DNA of 64,000 nucleotides, from the NCBI GenBank assembly GCA_028564675.1, contig JAOVVO010000370.1:16008-80007 (forward strand). The letters are read 5' to 3'. The notes beneath the pieces were generated by a model. It saw nothing but the letters and a program-made list of their open reading frames with translations, searched no databases and was not told the DNA's origin. The translations under genes and the position numbers were made by a program. This stretch comes from Onchocerca lupi. Lineage: Eukaryota > Nematoda > Chromadorea > Rhabditida > Onchocercidae. Positions 49,492 to 61,859 of this stretch are shown here, in pieces (the stretch's first letter is position 1; each line of letters opens with the position of its first letter).

Positions 49492-52107
49492 ATTAGTCAG
49501 GTGTCAGTCAGCTAACAAAATTATTTTTGATGCGGGTAGAGTGTGCTTTCATGTAGCACATTAAATTTGTTATTACTAAAGAGCTGTTACTTTATGGTGC
49601 GCGAATGGATGTTTTAGGTCAACAGTTCCTTTGTTTGGTCATAAGCAAGAATCTTAAAGTCGATCAGACATCTCCAATATTATTTTTGTCTAGTTTTTTA
49701 AAAAAAAGATATATAAGAGCACACTGTGCACGATTACCTGTCTTCTGAGCTTATTTAATAATTCTTTGCATTTTCTCAGATGCACTAGCAATGATTATGA
49801 TATGGTTCAACTTTTTAAAAATTTTCCTTCGCTCTTTGAAAGTTGCATTTTTCCCATTACATTAAAAAGTGGAAGTTATTTTAAATATACCGATTATTTC
49901 TTGAATAATCTTATCTCATTATCTAAATATTTCTTCCGAAATCTTGCTTATTTACATGATATCTCGTTTTAAAATGCATTTTTTCCTTTTTACATTTATC
50001 ACCATCACTTGATGTAATCAATTTTATGATTATGTTTCGAAAGATTTTTTCAAATGTTCTTCAATTGGATCTTTAAATTTGATTTCCAAGATTTTTCCAT
50101 ACAGTACCTTAGTGTTTAAAGTCTTATGAAGCATCTGCGTGTTGGATCTAGTCGTTTATACGAGCATCTTGAACAGAATTGCTGTTGATAGTTATATGAT
50201 TATTACGAATGTGAGACAATCTCGCTTTTTTTATATCTATACTTCTTTCTGTTTTGTCCTATATATGCTCATTTCTATGCATTTCAAAATAACAATTAGT
50301 TTTTGATGTCGTCAAATTATGTGTTTTCAAACTATTTGTGCGATATTTCACAGTTGTAATATTTGGTTTTACATTGTTTGTTGGATGCATTTTTCAAATT
50401 TTTTGGTAAATGGAAATTGATGTAAATTAATGAATAACTGATTCTAGTTTTTTTTTTTCTTTTTTTTTTGTGCAGTCAAGTGGTAGTCCTGAATCCTTAT
50501 TTGACTGCATCTCGAGCTTCTACGCAGTGTTTCCTTACTTAAAATATATTGTTTCATTCTTATTTGTATACATTTAAGTCATGTTTTATTAATGTTTTCC
50601 TCTGAATTTTTCAAATTTACTTATGAGACCGGTGGAAATAATGCTAATTAGTGTGATATTTGTTTATTTAAATTTAGTATATTAAAAGAAAGGTATCTTT
50701 TTGAAAAGGAAGTTCTATTATCATGCATAATCAGTCTATGTTTTCTTTGGTTTTTTTCCTTTTTAACTATTGGCCCATAACTGTGCATATTATGAAATTC
50801 GTTTAAAGTGATCGTTTATTTCTGTGCATGCAGCTGTTAACCCAGTCTTTTTTCATCTGAGTGAAAATGTGATCAATGATCTTGCTACCAACAGAATAAT
50901 ATGAATTCGTTTTCCATTGAAGTAAGCAAAGATGCATTTTTTGTAAAATAGGCGTTTAAGAAAAATTATTTAAATGATGAAGTTCCTCAGGTTATTCTCG
51001 TAGCTATATGTTTGGTACATCCCTATTCGGTATGTAATATCCTCATCATGCAGAAATGTTCTCATTCATTTTCAGTGAAATTCTCGTGGCAGATCAATTT
51101 TTAAAGTTTTGAAGAATTTATTATTTCTGTTTCCAGAATTAATTTTGGAGATTTTGATGAATTATTATTAGCTCAGTTATGTTGATTCTGTATTCAGTTG
51201 GGAACAATTGCATTTTCATTCTTTTTTGATCAGATGTGATTATTTTAAAACCTGCTAAAAATTATGCCATTTCGAATTCCTTCCATCTATTTTATATAAT
51301 CTCTTATCATTTGCATCCTTTTTTTGTTGTTCTCTATGATGTGCAGCTTTATAATGTCTGTGCCATATGGTCAGCAGTGCTTTTCAGTTTCGAATAATAA
51401 TATTGAATGCTGTTTGCTCCTTCTTTTTTCCATTTTTTGAAACCACCGGATTTGCAGAATTATTGAAAGCATTGTTAGCACTACCCGCATGTAGCTAGTT
51501 TCAAATACAGCACCAATAACGATTAATTGACCTCAGTAAGCTAGAGATTACATTTTTTTTGTTTTTGTATATTAGTTTATCAATTTTTGTGTCTGTGATA
51601 TTATTGTTGTTTGTTTTATCAGCACTTGATCATAACTATTATTTTTAAGAAATATATCGTGGTTTCATTATTTCACAAGATCTGCTTTACATTTGATTTA
51701 TAATGTTTGTTTGTGGCCGGTAAAAAAAATAGCAATAAAATTTGGTGTTCATTATGATCTAAGTTTGATGATATTTGAAAAAACATGGTTTCTAGCATGG
51801 TGGGATACTTCAAAATATTGTCATCTAACATTAAGTTATTGATGTTTGTGATTCCTTTTTCTTAGTGTTGTCGGGTCACAAAAGATAAGCTTATTATTTG
51901 ACACACATTAAAGAAAAGAGCTTAACATGACATGAGTTTGGAGCGGGATCGTATTTGAGATCACCAATGAAATTAATTGAATAAAAAACTTCACTCAAAA
52001 TGTAAAGCGCAATATGTTCGGATGCAAGCACTGGCGATCGGAGAATATGTTTAAACCTAAAATTCTCCGCGAAAATGCACTGAAGGCCCTTATTATATCA
52101 CGCGGGA
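49492..52107. other. Intergenic region between convergent genes
   Basis: AT-rich DNA containing the 3' ends of the plus-strand GH20 gene and the minus-strand Tyr-rich gene. No coding frame could be supported. Confidence 0.55.
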
Positions 52108-52113
52108 TTTATT
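52108..52113 (-). terminator. Poly(A) signal of the Tyr-rich gene
   Basis: AATAAA on the minus strand, about 23 bases after the stop codon at 52136-52138. This gives a very short 3' UTR, usual for a compact nematode gene. Confidence 0.55.
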
Positions 52114-52135
52114 GAAAAATCGGATTCTTCGCTCG

Positions 52136-53228
52136 TTAGTAATAACGTCCGTAAAATGAAATGCTAGTTGGTACATAGTTTCTGGAACGATAAGGAGTAT
52201 AGATGTAGCGTGGATAATCATCGTAGTAAGTGAAGTATCTTCGGTAGTAGAACGGTGAATTGTAGTCGTACCTAAAGATTTCGAGAAGAATTTAAATTCA
52301 TAGAAATCAGTATTGATAAGAACTAGTGAATTTGTAATACTGATCGAAAGATCAGTAGTAGCGTATGAGCTCTTTTTATCTCTCTGTTGCAATTCTTTTC
52401 TGCAAAATAGAATTAGATGACATAATGGAATAAATTCAGCTTTTTCGGAATGCTTCTGGAGCGTAAAAGTATGGACCGATAAACATATATGGTTAGACTG
52501 TTACTTTCAGATTTAAAAACTGCAATAGTTTCTTTAACATTAAAATTACCAAAATCCTTTATATTTATTCCATGCTGTATATGGTCCACTCCAGTAATGT
52601 GGATTTGGCATTGTATCTGGATGGTAATAACGACGTGGATAGTATGAACTCTTGTAAAGTGGTCTGAATCCACTGTAACGATCATACCAAAAGTCGTCAT
52701 ACTGAAACAATTTCAGTGGCATGCTGATATGGAAAAATTCCTTATAATTTGTTCATGTCAGATTTAACTACAACAGAATTTTAAATCTTACCAAGTCATA
52801 ATCAGGCAAAAATGTATAGCCCCATTGAGGCTTGTATTTGCTGCTTTTTCTTATGTAATTCACAAGATCTGGAACTGATTTTGCACGCGTTACCTGGAAG
52901 TTAAAAACTACAATAATTTCTTTAAAATTAAAATTACCAAAATCCTTTATAGAGAGTAGAGTCGATGAATTCCTATAGACTTCTAACTCATTTGATAAAT
53001 CGAGACATGTACAAAGAAGCACAGATTTAATGAGAAAAATTTCCTAAAAAGCATTTTCCGGTCAGTTCCATTCGACAAGATGAATGCTGCTTCAAGTGTT
53101 TGCGTGCTGTGAAATTTAATAACTATCGGGAAACAAAAAAAAAGAAAAATTACTAATATTCTGGGACGATGTGAATGAAGGAGTGTCGTGGATTGTGCCC
53201 GGGATAAACCATAGCTGTAATCACCCAT
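52136..53228 (-). CDS. Small Tyr-rich protein, 154 aa, family not recognised
   Basis: Minus-strand exons in transcript order: 53228-53154, 52893-52792, 52701-52550, 52271-52136, all in phase, ending TAA. The protein starts MGDYSYGLSRAQSTTLLHSH. It continues through a basic segment (VTRAKSVPDLVNYIRKSS) and ends in a Tyr/Arg/Pro-rich half with motifs such as SSYYPRRYY, NPHYWSGPY, SPFYYRRYFTYYDDYPRYIY and SFYGRYY. About 32 of the 154 residues are Tyr, 26 of them in the last 95. No signal peptide, membrane helix or enzyme motif is visible. The exon containing the ATG is open upstream to a stop adjoining an acceptor-like GTTGTAG, so a longer N-terminus with another exon is possible. It looks like a structural or scaffold protein; that is inference. 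Confidence 0.72.
52515..52563. repeat. 49-bp direct repeat, copy 1 (exon/intron boundary)
   Basis: 49 bases matching 52903-52951 with only three mismatches and no gaps. This copy spans the donor of the third exon of the Tyr-rich gene (last 14 coding bases plus the start of the intron). The duplication therefore copied a working 5' splice site. Confidence 0.9.
52903..52951. repeat. 49-bp direct repeat, copy 2 (relic splice donor)
   Basis: Second copy, within the intron between exons 53154-53228 and 52792-52893 of the Tyr-rich gene. Read on the minus strand it retains AAAGGATTTTG|GTAATT and is preceded by an acceptor-like CTATAG. It therefore forms a small pseudo-exon of about 35 bases, but using it would bring the next exon into a stop-containing frame. 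Confidence 0.85.
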
Positions 53229-55008
53229 CGTTTCGATGTCGGAAGAAAGATTTGATCGTAACGGCTCCACTTTCTCAGTGTTATTGAACGATCCTGACTA
53301 CAACTTATTATCCTACCGCTAACGTTTAACTGATTTTTCACGGAAAATGAAGAATTCTGTTGCTGTCTCTATCTATACTCTCTATGCTCCTTACTATTTC
53401 TAATCCATCCGTTTTGTGTTTATTGGATTGATGAATGAAATCGGTAAGTGCATCATATTTTGCTGTTTTTTTGTGCGAAAGCTTCATGTTTATGTAGTCT
53501 CTATCTCGAGAAGTTTTCAGGGTATAGAAATTATGGGAATTTCGTTGGACCGAAATAGCTACCTCCTCTTTCCTAAATTTTCATCAAATGAAAGATGCAC
53601 TATTCCAGCGAGCAGAGAAGTCCGACAACATTCCTGAAACAGATGAATTTCAGACGCTTCATTAATTGATTGCCTAAGAACTGGGATAAAACATTTTGCA
53701 CTTCATTCAGAAATAAAAAATATGAAAAATCTTAAGTGATGAAGAACGAATGTATAAAAAACTGGCAGTGAAATGAACAAAAATTCAGAAGTTCGTTCCG
53801 GATATTCCATTACTCTCTTGAAAAGTATCAAATTGAATGAGATGGATATTCCCTCTTTCACTATTTTTGATTTATTATATCGATTTGTTCGACAGTATGA
53901 CTTGATCTAATGGTCGTATAAAAATTTCTCAACTAGCAAATATTAGAAGCATAACACTAGAAGAATCACAAACTGCTGATGAGTGAATGAGATTTCATTA
54001 AATTTTTTTTGAAAAAAAATTGACAGCATAGAACAGAAATTAAAAAAAAAAAAAAAATTGTTAATGACGGAAGGTAATGATGAGGAATCCCTGGATAACT
54101 ATAAAAATGAAACTTTTATTAGCTTTCATTCTTAACAAAGAATGATGTTGTAAATTGACAATTGAAAAGACATTGTCAAAAATTGTCACGAATATTGAGT
54201 ATATTTTATATCATCCTTTAACTTTCACAACTATGTTTTAAAACCTTTAATATCTCAAATTTTCCATTTTTTCGATGACAAGCAATTTTAAAATTTAAAT
54301 TCAGATCTAACAAACCGAATTAATTCTTTATTTCAGGAGAATTATGCAATAGTTTGTTTTAGACCCAGAAAAGTTAGAACCAAAAGTATATTTAAATTTT
54401 TCCATTAAATTATTAAATTTCTTTTTCTTAAGGCATATATTTTGATTCATATTATGATTTCTTATAACTCAAATTTAGAAATTTAAACCAGCTGGCATTA
54501 ACTTACGAAGCTCAAGTAAGTATTTGAGAAAGATAGTGGCTAGAGTGATATGATTATGACTGATAATCTTGGAGTTAAGCCCTGATGATAATACTGAATA
54601 TTTCATTATGTCATGTACGACGAAAGTTTTCAGCGAACTGACAGCTTCTTAATACATCATCATTTATCAGCTTCTTTGAATTTATCCCCATTTGCAAGGA
54701 TAGATGAAAAAAAGGAAGTTGAAATTATTTAAAATTTTTTACGTGATGAAACTTAGTAACTACTTCGGAATTCAATTAGCAGCTTGGAACAATTTTCTGC
54801 CAGACGAAAAAAAAAAGCAAATAAGATGATTGAAAGAGTTGAATTGGGATACGTAGTATTACAAGAATATATTAAATAACAAAAACTAAATTCTAACATA
54901 TTATTCTTGCTTTACTGTTAAAAATAAAAACAACAATAAAAAAAACCATTTTAATCTCTATTTTTGCTATGTACAGCACCGAACAGCGAGATATATGTAT
55001 ACATATAC
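53229..55008. other. Intergenic region upstream of the Tyr-rich gene
   Basis: No gene recognised. It should contain the promoter and any 5' UTR exon of the minus-strand Tyr-rich gene. Confidence 0.5.
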
Positions 55009-55184
55009 GTTGAACTGAATTTGCAAAATTCATGAAATCCCCGTTCAAGACATCAAGGCTATTCAATTCCATTTCTTTTCTGCTTCTTTTACTTCTCGGT
55101 CTTTCCAAAGTTTGATGCTTAAATTCTTCTAGGAGGAAGATTTCAGTTATGAGCATCAAACTTGGATCATCTTGTGAGGTAAAG
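55009..55184 (-). CDS. Candidate single exon of an unrecognised minus-strand gene
   Basis: The minus-strand acceptor GTTCTAG is followed by 176 bases of open, charged, protein-like sequence ending at a donor TTCAAC|GTATAT. It reads ...SFTSQDDPSLMLITEIF, LLEEFKHQTLERPRSKRSRK, then MELNSLDVLNGDFMNFANSVQ. The RSKRSRK cluster resembles a prohormone-type cleavage site or a nuclear localisation signal. No partner exon was found and I recognise no family, so this could be chance. Confidence 0.25.
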
Positions 55185-56100
55185 CTAGAACGAAAAAATA
55201 AAAGGTATCATTGGTAATCTGTGTAAATAAAGCTGCAAATAATAACTGATAATATCAGTAATAAAAAAAGGCAGCATGATAAATATTATCGTTTGAAATT
55301 ATTAATTAGTTAATACTATAATCTAAAAAGCGAGAAATAGTGACTAACTAAATTCTTATTTGTATATAAAGTCGAACGAAACTTATGTCAGTCGTAAGTT
55401 ATTTAACAAAATATTCACAGCAAACTATTTAAACTTCGAAAGCAATAAAAAATTGAAAAATAGTCATTGTTGACCCGAATGAAATTTAAAATTTAACTGT
55501 TTTATTGAACGGTAAATTTGCTGGCATTAACGACTAAATGAAATGAGTATACAGAAATTCAAAATATAGCAATATTTGCTGTGAAAAAAATTTGAATTTA
55601 ATTGAAGAAGATTAAATTTATAATAAATTTCATTCAGTTGTCTGCTCATTTTTTTTTTTTTTTTTTAAAACAAAGTTAGATGTTACTGAAACCTTTTCCA
55701 TTAAAGATATATAGCGCTCTTATACATCATTCCTTGTTAATAGGATTAATCGTTGTTCGAATAGTAACAACCGATCTATTGATCGAAATATGTGATCGTA
55801 AGTCTAAAATTTATGTTGCCACGTTGGAATGTGACCTTTCCACTTCTTGATGTTTTCTGGGAATTTCATCCCAGATTAAAACAAGGAAGATCTGTGAATT
55901 TCACTTCTATAATCTATGGAACAAATGAGCAAGAAGAAAAATATGATTAAAAAAAAAAAAAAGAAGGAAGTGAAGGAAAAAATATTTTGAAATCGGAATT
56001 TAGCTACTGAGGTGTTATTACGTACTTGTGAATCGGAAATGCAACAATATCTTTTTTTATCGTTGATAGACGAAATAATATTCGCTTCTTTATTTTAAGA
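55185..56100. other. Intergenic region, no gene recognised
   Basis: AT-rich DNA with a poly-T tract at about 55651-55668 and a poly-A tract at about 55949-55962. No coding sequence could be supported. Confidence 0.5.
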
Positions 56101-58045
56101 CATAATTTTGAAATATTTTTATAAACTATGAGCTATGCAATAAATCAAGTTAACAAGGAAGCAAACAATAAGTAAAACTTAGGAGAAAATCTTTTAATCT
56201 CTTAGCATAGATGTTGTCGAATGCAAAATGGTTGGTGAAGCTAATAGATGCTTATGTAAATTAAGGAAAAAGACAGCAAAAAATTTAAAAAGTTAAAATT
56301 TAAAAAAACTTTTATTATGCCACTTTTTATTAACAATCCTTTTTCCTTTCTTCCTTTTTTGATAAAATATCTATTTTCATGTAATTACATGTGTCATAAA
56401 TACAAGCATTTTTATTAGCGCAGATGTGAATAAAACGAAGTTACAGATGTAAATAAAATATGCCACCGAATTTCATGTATGTTAAATGGTTATGTTTCCT
56501 TTTGTATAACAAATTTTAAAAAAGACAAAAAAGCAAAAAATTGTCCAAAAATTTTTGAAAAACTTAAAATTTCAAGCAAAACACTTCATTCTTTTATGAA
56601 GCAATCGCATTTGATATAATTTAAAATATGCAGATCTATTCGCATTTGATCTTTCATGGTACTAATTAATATTTGGAAAGAAAAGTCACATCACAAATTT
56701 ATGTGAGCAGCGAACTATTGATGTTGCAAAACCGGAATTAAGAAATTTAAAATATACGGATGAAACGGAAATGAATTAAATTTGAAATTTGGTTAAGCCA
56801 ATTTAAACAGTGAATTAATAACTTTGAGAATTCAATTAGTGGTGAATATGAATTGTTTGCACCGTATTTTATATTTTGCACTTCCTTCTTGTTAGCATAT
56901 ACATTGAATGAAATAAATCAAAGTTGTGTGCAATAAATGGAATGAGATGAAAAAGAGTATGCAACAAGTCAAGTTAACAAAAAAGCATACAATAGACAGA
57001 AAAAATTTTTTAAATTATCCAGAAACTTAAATTAAAAGAGGCAGGTAATGAATAGAAATTAGTCAGAAAGCATGCAGTGGGTAAAATATGCAGAGAAGTA
57101 ATTGAAGAAATGTAAAGAAAGTAGAGTTAGCACAAATCATGCAACAGGAGTAGAAGTAATCCAAAAATGCATGCAACAAGGAAATAGATAAAACTAGCAA
57201 AATGGTATGCAATGAGGTAAATTACGAAAAAAAAAAAGAAACATCCTTCAAGAAAACAATAAGAAAAATTAACAAAAGCATGCAATGAGTATAAATGACC
57301 CAAATTAAATGCAAAAAACAAATTGGCGAAAAAAAGCGAGTAATCAATAAGATTAACTAATAAATAAAATTCAAAAAAAAGTATCCAATATGCAAAAGTA
57401 ATGAACTACTGCGCAATTCATAATGCATTTTTCATTACTTTTGCATATTGGATACATTATGAACGTTTTTTTCTTGGAAAAGAAAGTAATTTTTTTTGAT
57501 GTACTGGGAAAAATTACAAAATAATGAAGTCAGCAAGAGGGGCATCAATGAATAAACTTGACAAAAAGGCATTCAACGATTAAAAGAAAAAAAAAGCATT
57601 CACCGAATAAGAGCTACCTCAAATCATATACAAATGAAGTTAATCAAAAGCAAGCAATAGAGCAAAGATTAACTGATAAATAAATACACTGATATAGGTA
57701 GTTGCAAAATAAAAAAAAAAATTGTGCAGTAATTGGAACTAACATAAAAACATACAGTAAGTAGATGCAATCAGGAATGTATTTAGAATGCAAAGTTACA
57801 AAAATGATTAAATTATTGTGAGGAATCCGAAATGTTATTCAGTAAGTGGAATTAATTTAAAAAGCATGTAATTAGTGAAACTTCAAAAAAGACGTATCAA
57901 CAAGTAATTGAAAACAAGTACAAGTTGAGTAAAGTAAATAAAAAGCATGCAGTAAGTAGTAAATAATCAAAAAAGCACGCAGAAAACGAAGTTAACAAAA
58001 AAACCAAAAAGTCGCTAAGAAAGTTGACAAAAAGAGACATGCGAT
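56101..58045. repeat. Degenerate minisatellite (AAGTTAACAAAAAAGCATGCAAT-type units)
   Basis: A unit of roughly 35-60 bases with a purine-rich AGTWAACAAAAAR part and a GCATGCAATR part recurs about two dozen times, with much decay and variable spacing (for example near 56985, 57070, 57170, 57205, 57275, 57650, 57945). Minus-strand frames in it are hydrophobic low-complexity artefacts. A perfect inverted repeat sits inside at 57381-57455. Confidence 0.6.
57381..57455. repeat. Perfect 25-bp inverted repeat with 25-nt loop
   Basis: Arms 57381-57405 and 57431-57455 (one reads GTATCCAATATGCAAAAGTA...) pair without mismatch; the loop is 57406-57430. Perfect pairing of recently arisen arms fits an inverted duplication or small palindromic element better than a conserved microRNA. 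A transcript would nevertheless fold into a Dicer-sized stem-loop. Confidence 0.9.
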
Positions 58046-58385
58046 AAATGAAGAAAAGCAAAAAAAAAAAAAAAAATCCAAAAATTAAAAAACAATTAGA
58101 TTTGAAAAAATTCAAATGGCGAAATAATACAGCACAATTAAATCCGAAAAGAATTTCCACTTTTTTTTGCAATAGTTCGAAATTAATTTTAAAAAATGGA
58201 AGAAGTGATTCAAATTTTAAAGTAGTTTTAAAAAGTTGAAAATCAAAAATTCCGAAAAATATTTTTTTTATTGTTAAAATGATGCAGAACTAAGTATAAT
58301 TCCACTCTTTCAATCCGTCTGCTTAAATAGTTTAATCGGGGCTTATTCATATTTCTTGAATAAATATTAAGAAATCCAAAATCTT

Positions 58386-58386
<1 letters not shown>

Positions 58387-58433
<47 letters not shown>
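58387..58433. repeat. Poly-T tract (47 T)
   Basis: The longest homopolymer in the window. It directly precedes a short ankyrin-like remnant, and a second T-rich run (58504-58530) separates that remnant from the main fragment. Such runs are prone to consensus length errors. Confidence 0.95.
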
Positions 58434-58434
<1 letters not shown>

Positions 58435-58764
58435 AAAGGTCTCGAAAATGAAGGTAATATTTTTTCTAGCCTTGCGGTGATCAAATTCATATTTATGCAG
58501 CAGTTTTTTTTTTTTTTTTTCTTTTTTTTCAGGGACAAGCACCACTGTTTTTGACTGCCTCTCAAGGTCATGTTGAAATGGTTCATATGTTAGTGACATC
58601 TGATGCCCGACGGATAATATTGATCAGAACAAGAAGAGATATCCAGTTACGGTGAATACGAAAAAGTAGTTCGGTATTTCAAAAATCTTCAAATGCAAAA
58701 CGATTTCTTTGTGAAAAATGGAAATGAAAGATCGAAAACCACTACGGATAACAAAAATATTAAG
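58434..58764 (+). pseudogene. Frameshifted ankyrin-repeat fragment
   Basis: Plus strand: a possible short exon ends LKGLENE just after the poly-T. From 58533, after TTTTTTTCAG, the sequence reads GQAPLFLTASQGHVEMVHML, a clear ankyrin helix-turn-helix (APL, TASQGHxEMV). After TSDA the coding signal jumps frame twice: first to one reading DQNKKRYPVTV, then to one reading GEYEKVVRYFKNLQMQNDFF that stays open to a donor at AAG|GTAATT (58764). Read in one frame it stops early. Either it is a decayed copy, or the consensus has several single-base errors here. No further ankyrin exons were seen in the window. Confidence 0.6.
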
Positions 58765-60894
58765 GTAATTCAAATAGATATCACATGTATTCTAAATGTT
58801 TTGTTAAATTTCGTCATTAAATTCATTCAAGATATTTTCAAGAACAACTTATGAAATATTTTTACTTGCATCTAATTTTTGAATTCAAACAATATATTTC
58901 TTATTTTATATCAAAAAATTTAGAAACTAAGAATCATCGAAATATCACCTAATCCATTGGAAATGGTATTAAATTCCGACATAGTTGCAATATTACACCT
59001 AAATGTTCAAATCCATCGAATTCATTAATTTTCTTTAATCGTCCTGAAGAATGCTACAACTTGAATTTACATCTTTCATGTGAATCGTTTAATTCAATCG
59101 TTTAATTCACTAAGCATAATTTCACAGCAAAATGCACATTATTTCATGCAAGTATTTGTAAATCAAATTCTTGATTTATTTAGAATTTAATAATTCAAAC
59201 TTCTAATTAAAAAGAAAGCAAAGATTTTCATTTAAATTACGCATTTCTGATTCGAAAAGTAGAAAACAAACAAAATTTCTACTCATTTTGAATCTATATT
59301 TTGAAATTAATAATCCTTTCTAAATGAAACAATAATGCTTGTCTCAGTCATTGTATTCTTCTATGAATCAAATGGCTAATTAAAATTATAATATGCAAAA
59401 TAGCTGTCTAATGAGTAGTGAAAACAGGCCGGTATCCTCCACATCTCTTTTAGGATTTAAACATTATACATAGGCATCTATAAGATTATTTTTGTTCTGA
59501 AAACAATATTGTATTATATTTGATTTGAGAAAAAGAAAGAGAGAAATGAATTCTGATGAACAAGAATTGTTTCAGAGTTCCAAAAACTTTTTGAAAATTA
59601 ATTTTTTGCCTTATATTTGCTTTGTTATTACTTTTTTCCTTCATTTCAGTAAAATTTTAGGTGCCTTTATTGATTTGCCCAGTTCTATTTCTCAAATTTC
59701 TCAGCTGATTATTGTCTTACAGTAACATTAAACATTCTTTATAGCCTATAAAAGATATCATTATACTTAATCTATCCTTCTCGTTACTATTTAAGTAAAA
59801 TAATTAGAAGAAACTGAAATTAGACCTAAAAGGATGAAACTTTAGCAAAATTTACGAAATATAATTATAATAAATTATCTTTGTCAAAACACTTGGCTAA
59901 ATAAACAGTTTTTATCAATGAGGCATTAGTCCAATCTATTGACGATGCTATAAAATATATATAATATTCATGGCCAATAATTTATCAAATTCAGAATTCT
60001 TTTGCAACAGTACATGCCTCTTTTAATTGTTCATTTCGTAAATTTACATTTTGCCAGATTACTTTTTGATCGAACGATACTGCAATTTTTTTTTTTTTTT
60101 TTTAAGCCATAAATCAAACAGTAATTACTTGTTGGCATGAAACTTCACGATATTAGAGTGGTGTAAAAAAATTTAGCAGCAAAAAATGACAAATGAATAA
60201 AACATGACAAAAAAAAAGATTGGAGTGGAAGAAATTCAAATTTCGATTTAAATTTTAAGTTAAGCTGGGTTTTTTGATAAAACGGCAAAACAGATGATAG
60301 TTAATGCTGGGTTCTTCTAGTTGCTTTTAAACATCTTACAAATTTTGATTTTTCTTCTTGATTACCTGATTGAATTTACAGAATCATTAAATACAAAAAA
60401 TGAAACGTGGATAGAAACCATGAATGAGGAAAAGAGGAATAAAAAAAGTAGAATCTTGTTATTATAAAATTTGGAATATTTACTTTGTTTTGGGATAAAA
60501 GTTGGTTTTTCATTATCATCATGATTGATAATTCGTAGTTGAAATGTTGTACACAATGTCAAACCAATTAAATCTCTTTGAATTTCAATCTCTTTCACAT
60601 CCGCATCATACCTACTGAAACTCTAAGATTCTTTGTCAGTGCTTTTCTTGAAAAATATAGTCTACAGCATCAATTTATAAATCATTTTCAGCTAAATTAT
60701 TTTCAATTTGAAAAAATTTACTGACTGATTTATGAATTGAAATCAAAAATTTCTATGAGAATTACATCTATATTTTTCTTTTAAAACCAGCAAAAATATA
60801 CCGGCAAAAAAATCCATGAAAATATCAAAAAACCATTAATCTAAAATTTGTGAAAACGATAATTAAATCTAACAGCTAACTTCTATTATCGATA
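58765..60894. other. Intergenic region, no gene recognised
   Basis: AT-rich, with poly-T at about 60087-60104. The open frames present lack splice partners or recognisable domains. Confidence 0.55.
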
Positions 60895-61807
60895 TCATCC
60901 AAAATTTCCTGATCCATAACGAGATTTTCGACCAGTTCTCGTACTGCAAAGCAAACAAGTAAATGGCTAACACATCAAATGGGTGAATTTATCAGATAAC
61001 TTGTGTTTATTCAAATTTTTGTCACTTCTGTTTTCCTCATCTATACCATTGCGATGAAGTCAGTTGTACGCATCCAAAATTTGCATTTTGTCCAGCTGTT
61101 GAACTTTTTGATTGTAAGTGCAGAATTCACGATGCGAGATTAACATCAGCTTACTTTCAGACTAGATTTTTATTCTCCAGTTATTTCAGTTTCAATTTTT
61201 GATCAATTGTAGTTCATTTTATAGCAAGATCGATTTTCCACACAGAAGAAATCCGAAATCTCCATTTTCTACCATACTAAATGCCCATTTTCTACTGTAT
61301 TTCCATAAATGATCAATCTCAATTCGAATGCACTTGATATAATCGGAATTATATGAAACAATATTTTATTAATTCTCAATCTGTAATGCAGATTGTGCAA
61401 AAAGCTACATATTACTTGTATCCAAGAAATCATGCGCATGAAATCAAACATTTCATAAAATCTATCATTATTTAAAGTTTCAAAGTGCGTTATGATGTAT
61501 TAAATTATAATAAGCGACATTAATTGCGAATCAGTTATAGATAATGAAATTTTAAGAAAATGACCTGGAATGCGAATTGTTACATCTACCATGCTTTTCG
61601 CGTTGATTTTTCATCTTCGCCAGCTCGTTATCATCCATATTAGATTATAACTGACACGCTATTGATTTCATTTAAGCTTTTGATGACGTACTCATCCCAA
61701 AAACTTTCTGATTTTGGTCCCTCCCGCGACTGATTCTGAAATGAACGGGATTGTAACTTCAGAGGAACTGTCGGCAAAAGCAAAAAACTGCAAAATGAGA
61801 CAAACAT
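60895..61807 (-). CDS. Candidate small secreted-type protein gene (low confidence)
   Basis: Minus strand. A frame at 61807-61640 starts MFVSFCSFLLLPTVPLKLQS, a plausible signal peptide, followed by charged residues (NQSREGPKSESFWDE). Downstream, exons 61146-61070 and 60943-60895 join in phase to read MLISHREFCTYNQKVQQL...ILDA + TRTGRKSRYGSGNFG and a stop. A middle stretch near 61630-61580 reads LAKMKNQREKHG. I could not link the first part to the others with confident splice sites, so these may be separate chance frames or one small secreted or prepropeptide gene. No family recognised. Confidence 0.22.
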
Positions 61808-61859
61808 TGTTGCAGCTTGTATATCATGCAATTTTAAAAGATTCAGAATGACCAGCACT

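Noticed and set aside
57897..58172. Hydrophobic minus-strand frame (91 codons)
   Set aside because: Composition arises from the A/T-rich degenerate minisatellite and homopolymers; no gene signals.
58243..58599. Minus-strand frame with a long poly-Lys stretch
   Set aside because: It is the poly-T tract read as Lys codons.
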